From a virus: 29,765 bases of DNA. A program made the translations under genes and the position numbers. The notes below the pieces were generated by a model, which saw only the letters and a list, made by a program, of their open reading frames with translations, was not told the origin of the DNA and ran no database searches. The DNA lies in the IMG/VR virus record IMGVR_UViG_3300030060_001426, positions 1 to 29,765 of that record. One strand, given 5' to 3'. Below are positions 1-8,173 of this stretch, piece after piece (the first letter of the stretch is position 1; each line of letters begins with the position of its first letter).

Positions 1-3000
1 TTTTCTTTTTCAAGCTCTCTTTGCTCTCTCTTTTTAATAGTTACTTGTTTCTTTTCTTCAGCTATCTCTTGTTTAACCTCTTCACGAGCCATACGCTTAG
101 TATCTAACGTAACCGTATACTCATCTTTCTGCCCTTCATTTCTAATAACTTTTTCACCAACACCTAAGTCCCAAGAACTCCAACCAAGAGTTAACATTAA
201 TCTTTGTAGATTAGTATTTTCTTGATTCATTGCTTCACGCAAGTTATCTATCTTACGTATACCTCTAGCCATAGGTATATTTGTTGTAGCTTCTACTACA
301 TAACCCATAGCTTCCCATGTAGGATTATCGTAATCAAGTAAATCCATGCGTGAGAATAAACCTTGATTAAACTTTCTAACTTGAGAAGCTTGAAATAATT
401 TTCTAGCTTTTGATCCTAGCGGTGGTGAAACTTGTAAACCTTCAATAACAACTTGACCGTAATCAGCTCTCCAGCCTTTAGCATCTTGTTCCATATACTC
501 TATGAAAGCGTTTTTAACCGTAGCTAAAACAGCGCCAGCTATACCAGAACCTCTTAATAAAGAGTCTATCATGCTATTTACTATTCTCCCTTCTTTAACT
601 TCTTTTCTTTCATCATCTTCTTCGCTATCATCAAATGCTAAAGCAAATAACGCATTTTGCAACGATGCAAATATAAAGTTTTGTATAGCGCCGTAATAAA
701 CTATTCTAGATATATTACTTTTCCAGTCACCACGTTTATTAATTAAATCACCAGCGGCTTTTTTAATTAAACGATTATACTGCATAGGTGTATTAGCGAA
801 GGCTAGTATTATACGGCCTAAGTTAGAAGCTTGTTGTTGTGATATACGATCAGGTCTAGCAGACTGCTGTGTCTCTTCAGCTATTTCTCTAAAATCTAAC
901 ATTGCTTGATCTTCAGCTTCTTGTTGTGATCTACCTTCTTTTATATATTTTCTAACTCTGTTTCTATAAAACGTAGCACCACCTGAAGCAATAGCGAAGC
1001 TATCTGCAACCTGTGTAGGTGTAAAACCTATTTTAAGTAAATATCTAAGAGCTGCTGTTGCTTTATTTTTAGCACCAGCTACAGCACTAGCAAGTTCAGC
1101 TTCGTTTACGTTAGTAGCAAGACCCGCTCTTCTGTTTTTTAAAAAATCAGAATTAAATAAAGAGCTAAAATCTGACCAATATTGTTTTTGATTAGCAAAA
1201 GCTCTACCAGCAGCAAATATATTATTATCTTCAAAGTTTATAAAGTTAACTGTAGATAACGTTTGTAGCACAGCAGATCTAGCGTTAAAGAACATGATAG
1301 CACCAACAGAGCTATTGATCCAGTTGTTCCATTGATTTTCAAACTTAGTTCTACCTCTACGTCTATTTTGACCAGTTTCCATACGGTATAATATATCTTC
1401 TAGTGCAGATCTAAAATTAGTACCGTAAGTAGCTTCTATTTTATTTAAGTTTTCAGGTGAAAATATCATGTCTTTATTTTCAACCCACTCTTGTAAAAAT
1501 TGTTTTCTTGATATTTTATCTGTAACGCTTTGAAGATCAGCAGCAATATTACCCATATCCCAACCTTCTTCTGGCTTTATATAACCTTCTGTACGTTTAC
1601 TAATAGCACCAACACCATCAGCAAAAGCTCTAAGCTCTGGATCAGACTGAACTAATCTTATCAACTCTTGTTGAGCGTTCTTAGCTAAACCAGGTATTTC
1701 ATAACCAGCTTTGTTGAATAGGTAAACTCTAATAGCACCATCAAAAGTAAATCCTCTTATAGGTGAAAGCTTGCCTAGCTTTTTTCTAACACTAGGAAGT
1801 TGTTTACGTAAAACTCTATATTGATCACGTATACCTTGTTTCATAGAGCTCATTTCACGATCTGCTCTAGCAAAAGGTTTAATTAAAGCTTCTTCAAAAA
1901 ACTTTATATCAGCGTTACCTTGCTCACCTTTACCTACAAAGTATCGTAGTAAACCTGTAAAATCTTCAGCAGAAGGCGGCACAAACAATGTAAAACCACC
2001 TACGTTTTTACCTCGCTTTCTACCTTCAACTAATGAAAATCTTTTTTCAGCACCAACACCTTTAGTACGCTCAAGCATCTCGTTAAACTCAGTAGACATA
2101 GTTTTGCTAAAGTTAATTCTAGCTTGAACAGACTTACCTTTAATATCCAACTGATCAAATACATGTTTAACAGCTTTAACATTAGGCAAAGCATCGTCTA
2201 CAAAATACATATCATTATAACCCTCTGCATACTTTTCTAAAAACCAAGCAGCCTTTGCGTCACCCGTGCTATTAGCTAAGCCCGTTATATTTTTAAGTGG
2301 AATATTTACACCTTTTGTTTTAAGCCACTCGTGTATTGCTGTAGCAGACTCTTGTGGTCTAGCTGTTAATACAAATACATTTTTAGTACCATACTTCTTA
2401 ATTTGATTTTTCATCTTCTGAAGTAACGGTCCATCAACACCACCTCTTACGTTTACAAAATCTGTAAAATCAAAGTCGTATCCTAGCTTTTGGTATCTAG
2501 GTCCTTGTATAGGCCATTGACCTGAGCTAATTCTAACTTGCTCTTTTGTTTCAGGATTTGTAGCTATAATAAAGTTTTCACCATCAATTATTAAAGTTTC
2601 GTCAAAATCAAACGTTGACATACCTCTAGACTTAGCAGATCTGCTTTGATAAAGATAAGCATTGCTGGCATCTTTTAAAGTTTTACTTCTTTTTGTTTCT
2701 GGCCTTACAATATAACTGTCTAAGTACTTTTGCATTTTTCCTTTAGCATCAGCAGTAGTCATTTCATTTGTAAACACTTGAAATAACAACTCTTGCTGCA
2801 TTGAAATAATATCTTGCGTCATGTGTAGTGATTTATCTACACCAACGTTAAATGTTTCTGCTAAAGTTCTACCATCTGATAATGTTATTACGTTTGGATT
2901 AATACCGTAATAAGTTTTACCGTTTAACTTATATTCTTTTTTATTTACTACCGGATTTATATATCTAACCCAATAAGGCATTATACCAAACAAGACGTCG

Positions 3001-6000
3001 TGGTAATATTCTTGAGGTATTTTATCAGCATATTCACCTAGTAAATCGTCAAATATTTTTGGTAAAGCTCCTTGAACAAAGTTTTCGTTCATTTGTTGTA
3101 GCATACCAGCATCTAAAACACCCATGTTAGCTAAATCCCAAAGCATTTGAGCATGCTCAGTAGCTGGTTGTGCGTGTTCTTCTCTATTAACTAAGCCTAA
3201 TGTATTATGAAAACCATACTTAGAGTTTATTCTTACAAAGTTTTTTTGATTAACAGGCGTTGACTCTAAAGCTGCAGCCCAAAACTTTCTGTTATTTTTA
3301 TCTTTAACACTTTCTTGTATAACTAACCATGTTTGAGAAAAACCTATTTCAGAGTTATTTAAAAAATCTTGGTTCTTTTGTTTTTTCCAAAAGTTTTGAG
3401 CCCAGTCATTATTTTGTTTACCATATTCTTTTCTTGAGCTAATAGCTTTTAAAACATCAGTTTCTTCTGCAAACTCTACATTTTTAAACTGCTCGTTAAA
3501 CTGACCTTTGTTTGCAAATAAATGTTTGTTGCTAGCGGGAAGATGTTTTGATCTAGACTCTTCAAAATTAGGATCGCTCTTTAGTATTGTTGTACCATCA
3601 TTTAAATAGTATTTTTTATCAATTTTTTTACCACTTGCATCTTTAACGTCATCAAACTTTCCGCCTGAGCCAGTCAACTGCATTAACCAAAAACTCTTAG
3701 GCATTTGTTTAGAACCATTTTGAGTAATCCATTTGATCATCTCGTTTCTGTCAGTGTCTTTAGTAAAATTTAATCTACTGTATTCGTGAGTATCTGCTAG
3801 TGTATTCCATGATTTTGAAAATAAAACCGGCGACATACCGTCTGATATTGTAGCAAGCTGTGGATTTTGTTTTCTAAGCTCTTGATTAGTTATGACTTTA
3901 CCAAGAAGATCAGCTAAGGCTATTATTCTAGCCGATGTATTTCTATCACGTGTAGGAGTACCGTCTACTATACCTACTAAAGCTAATAATTCAGAATCTA
4001 ATATATTAGTTCTTTTAACTTGAGTTTTTAATCCAGCTTTTGTTTTAGCTCGTGAAGATCTTTTATTATAAAAAGTATCTAATATTGTTTTAGGTACACC
4101 TGTAGCTTTACCTTCTGAATTAAATCCTTGTGGTAAAACCTGTATCATTAAAGCTGCGTTTTTGTTAAACCAGCGTTGAGCTGAAGCAACTTCTGCAGCT
4201 GTAAGATTTGCTTTACTTTTTATTTTTTTAGAAGATATACCTAATAGTCCACCAACAATATCTGATACAGCATTAGGCACATTTTTAAAACTAGTTAACG
4301 TTATAGGATCAATATTAGCATTAGTAACAGCTTCAGCGGCTTGACTAGATATATTTAAATTATCAGCAACATCAATTAAACTTGTTCTTCTTTCAGGTTC
4401 AGCAATTGCATCTTCAGCTGTTTCTTCTGCGGCAACGCCTCTAGCCTCTGTTATGTCAGCTTCAAAGTTTTCTTTTAATATTTTTTTAGCAGCTTCAATA
4501 GCTCTAGCTGGTAAGAATTTATTTATATAAGCTGCTAACGGAACACCAGACTGTGGATCATAATCGTTAACTAAACCATATAAACCTCTTTGACTAAGCT
4601 CTATTTCAGTCATAAGTAGTTCTTCATCATAACCTGGTACTTCACTATATTTCCTAGCTAACCTGTTTGTTATAGGTTTAAAAGCTTCTATAATATCAAA
4701 TATACCTTCCGACCCTCTTTCGCTATATATTTGTTGAACAGCAGCCGAGGCTTCAGATCTAGACTGTTGTTGACCTACTGTAGATTCTGTTTGTATTTCT
4801 CTTTCAACTTGCGTAAGCGCTCCTTCAATTTTTTTATTATTAAGTAGCTGTTGTTGTGATCTTGTTAGTCTTCCCTTTTTTATGCTAGTATTATAATCTT
4901 TAATAAAGTTAAATACATCTTGTGAAGTATTAAACTTTATTTCAGAACCTAACACATTTTGTCCAACTCTTCTAAGAAAATCTTTTATCTTAGTCATTGG
5001 TGTTGTTTCTATACTTATATCACCAGAAGCTAAAGCATCAGAGGCTAGCGTTAAAACTTCTACAGCTTGTTGAGAAGGATCATCTTGATACAACTCTAGT
5101 TTTTTTCTAAACTGACTGTTTTTAAACTGAACTGGATCAAGATCTTGTAAAAAACTACCAAGAGCTTGACCAACTGAAAAAGCAACATCAGGGTTTGTGT
5201 TTACTGTTTCCGCTATTAACTTATGTAAAAACTCATGAGCAGCTACGTTTGAGTTACCACCACTAAGAGCTACAGCTTTGTTAAGAAACATTTCACCTGT
5301 TCTAGAATCAAAAAATCCCTCTTGTCTAGAATTATAATCAGCTACTTCTTCACTAACACCATTTTGAATTAAATGATTTTTTAATTCTTCTGAGTTTTCA
5401 AAAGACTGTATCAAATTACCAGACACCTTGTTTACATTGTTTATTGTTTTGTCTAGTATCTCTTCTCTTCTTCGTATTACATCTGTGTTTTGTATAGCTT
5501 CATCTAAACCTTTTATTTTACTATCTATTTCACCATGAAAAGCTTTGTCTATATTTTGTTTTTTATTTACTAATCTTTGTTTTTCAACTAATAAATCTAA
5601 TTGCTCTGTAGTAACAGTTTCTGGAGCAGATTTTATAGCATTTCTAATCTCGTAAGCATGCGCTTTAGTGTCCATCACTTGCTCGTAGTTAGCTCTAGCT
5701 GCATCCTTAGATTTTTCATTATATCTTCTATCGTTTGCTACTTTTTTAGCATGAATAAGTGCCATTTCTTCATCAAGCTCTATAGTTTTTATTATTTCAT
5801 CAGCATTGTTTCTATACTGATCATAAATAATTTCTTTACTTTTTTTATAAGTTTTTGGAGCTTGAACAGTTCCAAGAGAACCAGATAAAAGTAAAGTACC
5901 AACTATAACGTTTCTTTGAGCTTCAGCATCTAAAAACTCAGAGTGAAAGTTTTCTAGAGTAGCTAGCTTTGCTATATCTTGCATTGCCATCTCTACTTCT

Positions 6001-8168
6001 TCTTCCCCAAGTTCCTTTGCTATGTTTGTTGTAAACTGTTTAAAAACTTTTTTTGTAGCTTCTACAGTAGTCGCTTTCTTTAAACTACCAATAAAGTTAC
6101 TTAATATACCTTGACCTGTTGGTGTTTTAAAAAAGTTTCTATCAGGCATTATCATCTGAGACAAACCTGTGGCAAAAGACATAGCGTTAGCGTAAGCAAG
6201 AGCTTGATTATTATCTAAACCTTGGTTTAAGCCATCAGTGTAGTTATCTGTTATAGTCATTCTATAGGTTGCGTCAAGCATCCTAATACCTTGTTTTATC
6301 TTTGTTGAGTTCTTAGCTATTGGAGCAAAGTTCTTTAAAAGATTAGCTCCTCTAGTATACATAGTAGTTCCTTGTACAACGCTTTGAACTCCACCAGAAT
6401 ACATTATACCAATTGTAAAAGGTAACATTTTAGCTACCATTTTAGTAGAGTTTCTAAAATTAACGTTGTAAGCGTCTGGATCTATGATTTGCTCAAACGT
6501 GCTTTTATTTCCTGGATCGTAAAGTTTGTTAGATATATCCGCGCCTATGTCAGACTCAGCAAAAAGTTCAACTTCGCCTGGTTTCATCCAAGCTTCTAGT
6601 AAGTATTCATTGTGATCAAAATACTCTGTATCTTTAGCAGCAAGGCCAGTTGTTGTCATAAGTTGGTAACCTAAAAAACCGCCTAAACCCACAGAGGATT
6701 TATATAACAATGTAGAACCTTCGTTTGCAAACGTAGCTATAGCGTCCCAGCTTTCATAACCTTTCTTTTTCCACCAAGACTCTGTCTCTAAACTTTTCTT
6801 TATAAACCTGTCCTTATATTCTTGTATCTTATCTGTTACCTCAAAACTACTGTTAAAAGCTTGCTTTGTCGCATCATAACCTAGCTCAGTATAAACTTTA
6901 CCTAAATAATCGTTAGCTTTGTCGTACTCTTTTAAAATTACTTGCTCTCTATTTTTCAGCTGCTCGTAACTTTGCATTAGCTGATTATTTTGAGTAACTA
7001 AATTATTATAAGCAATTATATCTTCTTGACTAGAGTTTTCATTTACGTCACCTAGTAAGTCTAGTTGTCTTTTTAATTCTTTTTGCTGCGCATCAAATAC
7101 TGAAAATTCTTTTTGTAATGCCTCTGCTTGAGACTGTAAAGTGTTTGTCATACCTTCGTATGCAGTGTATTTTTGTTCTAAAACCTTTGATTTAGCTGCT
7201 GTTATGATGTTTTCTTTTTCAGATAAAGATAATATAAACTCATCGTCTTGAGCGGCTCTATCAAAACCTTCAAGACCAATTTGTAAATAAATTTCTTTTT
7301 CTATTTCATTGGTTATTTCTATAGACTCTTCATCATTATCATCCCAAGACATTGAAGTTAGATCATCGTCTTGAGTAACAGTTGTAAGATTATCTTTACC
7401 TTTGTTGATTATTTCTTCTTGATCGTATCTATTCTTTTTTAAGATGCCACTTTCTAAATCTCTAGCGTTTTGTAAAAGTTCATTAGCTTTTTCTATCGCT
7501 TCAACTTCGCTAAACCCATACTGTTCCATGTAAAGCTGCACATTCATAGCGTGCATTTTATCTTCTTTTTCGTTAGCTATTTTAAGATTTTCTTTTCTAG
7601 TATCATATTCTAAAGATCTTTCATAACGAACTGGATCTTGTGTTATTTCTAAATTTTTCTTTTCATAGTCTTGCATTGCTTTCAATGCATCAGCAGCCGC
7701 TTGAGACATAGAGCCGTAATCAGCTACAGCTTGATTATATGTTTTTTTAAGATCTTGGTAATAATTATCTACAGATAAATTTAGTTTGTTTAGTGTTTGG
7801 GGAAGTTGTTGTCGACGGTTTTCAGAAGCTTCAAACTCTTCTTTAGTTAATAACTTGTCATTTTTAACATACATTGTATTTCCACTAATAGCTTGTTGAA
7901 AAAGCTCTTCTTGTGTAGGAGGTTCACCTTCATCAGTAGCTAACGTAAATTTAGACTTTGGTTGTGATACCGAAGAAGTAGTTTCCGAGCTGGATGCCAT
8001 ATCGTTTCCCGACGCTACAGGCGCATCCTGTACCGCAACGTCTTTTGTCTTTTCCACAAGACCTTTCTTTTTCATTACGTCCATGTATGAATCAAAGTCC
8101 ATACTATGCACTTTCGCAGCACTCTGTAGTTGTTCTAAAGAGTATTCTTTGCCATTAATTTCGTACAT
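1..8168 (-). CDS. Giant polyvalent internal virion/ejection-type protein (partial, C-terminus beyond window)
   Basis: The frame reads from ATG at 8168 to the window edge without a stop, giving about 2722 residues with the C-terminus missing. The start lies 5 bases after the preceding stop and is preceded by an A/T-rich tract. Residues 120-450 are charged and helical. Hydrophobic, glycine-rich stretches occur near 480-505, 571-600 and 750-765. HEFLH at 978-982, with E1037 in a following AVEVLTLAS helix, resembles a zinc metallopeptidase. Residues 1156-1232 resemble sigma-70 region 2 (RGLYGLVNDYDPQSGVPLAA, then an R/K-rich helix). Residues 1850-2010 hold HAD motifs: FDFDET (D1854, D1856), VLTAR (T1935) and FVDDAL (D1991, D1992). 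The rest is helical, with a hydrophobic stretch at about 2485-2515, and resembles the C-terminal helical domains of phage large polyvalent proteins. As the last gene after the hub and small ejection-type proteins, it is inferred to be packaged and ejected. Function is not established. Confidence 0.85.
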   Translation of the reverse strand, partial: MYEINGKEYSLEQLQSAAKVHSMDFDSYMDVMKKKGLVEKTKDVAVQDAPVASGNDMASSSETTSSVSQPKSKFTLATDEGEPPTQEELFQQAISGNTMYVKNDKLLTKEEFEASENRRQQLPQTLNKLNLSVDNYYQDLKKTYNQAVADYGSMSQAAADALKAMQDYEKKNLEITQDPVRYERSLEYDTRKENLKIANEKEDKMHAMNVQLYMEQYGFSEVEAIEKANELLQNARDLESGILKKNRYDQEEIINKGKDNLTTVTQDDDLTSMSWDDNDEESIEITNEIEKEIYLQIGLEGFDRAAQDDEFILSLSEKENIITAAKSKVLEQKYTAYEGMTNTLQSQAEALQKEFSVFDAQQKELKRQLDLLGDVNENSSQEDIIAYNNLVTQNNQLMQSYEQLKNREQVILKEYDKANDYLGKVYTELGYDATKQAFNSSFEVTDKIQEYKDRFIKKSLETESWWKKKGYESWDAIATFANEGSTLLYKSSVGLGGFLGYQLMTTTGLAAKDTEYFDHNEYLLEAWMKPGEVELFAESDIGADISNKLYDPGNKSTFEQIIDPDAYNVNFRNSTKMVAKMLPFTIGIMYSGGVQSVVQGTTMYTRGANLLKNFAPIAKNSTKIKQGIRMLDATYRMTITDNYTDGLNQGLDNNQALAYANAMSFATGLSQMIMPDRNFFKTPTGQGILSNFIGSLKKATTVEATKKVFKQFTTNIAKELGEEEVEMAMQDIAKLATLENFHSEFLDAEAQRNVIVGTLLLSGSLGTVQAPKTYKKSKEIIYDQYRNNADEIIKTIELDEEMALIHAKKVANDRRYNEKSKDAARANYEQVMDTKAHAYEIRNAIKSAPETVTTEQLDLLVEKQRLVNKKQNIDKAFHGEIDSKIKGLDEAIQNTDVIRRREEILDKTINNVNKVSGNLIQSFENSEELKNHLIQNGVSEEVADYNSRQEGFFDSRTGEMFLNKAVALSGGNSNVAAHEFLHKLIAETVNTNPDVAFSVGQALGSFLQDLDPVQFKNSQFRKKLELYQDDPSQQAVEVLTLASDALASGDISIETTPMTKIKDFLRRVGQNVLGSEIKFNTSQDVFNFIKDYNTSIKKGRLTRSQQQLLNNKKIEGALTQVEREIQTESTVGQQQSRSEASAAVQQIYSERGSEGIFDIIEAFKPITNRLARKYSEVPGYDEELLMTEIELSQRGLYGLVNDYDPQSGVPLAAYINKFLPARAIEAAKKILKENFEADITEARGVAAEETAEDAIAEPERRTSLIDVADNLNISSQAAEAVTNANIDPITLTSFKNVPNAVSDIVGGLLGISSKKIKSKANLTAAEVASAQRWFNKNAALMIQVLPQGFNSEGKATGVPKTILDTFYNKRSSRAKTKAGLKTQVKRTNILDSELLALVGIVDGTPTRDRNTSARIIALADLLGKVITNQELRKQNPQLATISDGMSPVLFSKSWNTLADTHEYSRLNFTKDTDRNEMIKWITQNGSKQMPKSFWLMQLTGSGGKFDDVKDASGKKIDKKYYLNDGTTILKSDPNFEESRSKHLPASNKHLFANKGQFNEQFKNVEFAEETDVLKAISSRKEYGKQNNDWAQNFWKKQKNQDFLNNSEIGFSQTWLVIQESVKDKNNRKFWAAALESTPVNQKNFVRINSKYGFHNTLGLVNREEHAQPATEHAQMLWDLANMGVLDAGMLQQMNENFVQGALPKIFDDLLGEYADKIPQEYYHDVLFGIMPYWVRYINPVVNKKEYKLNGKTYYGINPNVITLSDGRTLAETFNVGVDKSLHMTQDIISMQQELLFQVFTNEMTTADAKGKMQKYLDSYIVRPETKRSKTLKDASNAYLYQSRSAKSRGMSTFDFDETLIIDGENFIIATNPETKEQVRISSGQWPIQGPRYQKLGYDFDFTDFVNVRGGVDGPLLQKMKNQIKKYGTKNVFVLTARPQESATAIHEWLKTKGVNIPLKNITGLANSTGDAKAAWFLEKYAEGYNDMYFVDDALPNVKAVKHVFDQLDIKGKSVQARINFSKTMSTEFNEMLERTKGVGAEKRFSLVEGRKRGKNVGGFTLFVPPSAEDFTGLLRYFVGKGEQGNADIKFFEEALIKPFARADREMSSMKQGIRDQYRVLRKQLPSVRKKLGKLSPIRGFTFDGAIRVYLFNKAGYEIPGLAKNAQQELIRLVQSDPELRAFADGVGAISKRTEGYIKPEEGWDMGNIAADLQSVTDKISRKQFLQEWVENKDMIFSPENLNKIEATYGTNFRSALEDILYRMETGQNRRRGRTKFENQWNNWINSSVGAIMFFNARSAVLQTLSTVNFINFEDNNIFAAGRAFANQKQYWSDFSSLFNSDFLKNRRAGLATNVNEAELASAVAGAKNKATAALRYLLKIGFTPTQVADSFAIASGGATFYRNRVRKYIKEGRSQQEAEDQAMLDFREIAEETQQSARPDRISQQQASNLGRIILAFANTPMQYNRLIKKAAGDLINKRGDWKSNISRIVYYGAIQNFIFASLQNALFALAFDDSEEDDERKEVKEGRIVNSMIDSLLRGSGIAGAVLATVKNAFIEYMEQDAKGWRADYGQVVIEGLQVSPPLGSKARKLFQASQVRKFNQGLFSRMDLLDYDNPTWEAMGYVVEATTNIPMARGIRKIDNLREAMNQENTNLQRLMLTLGWSSWDLGVGEKVIRNEGQKDEYTVTLDTKRMAREEVKQEIAEEKKQVTIKKREQRELEKE

Positions 8169-8173
8169 ATTAT

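Noticed and set aside
2595-2612. FDFDET motif read as the DxDxD catalytic motif of a virion RNA polymerase, as in crAss-like phages
   Set aside because: It is followed at the right distances by VLTAR and FVDDAL, which form a HAD motif series; no other RNA polymerase signature was seen in the visible part. A polymerase gene beyond base 1 cannot be excluded.
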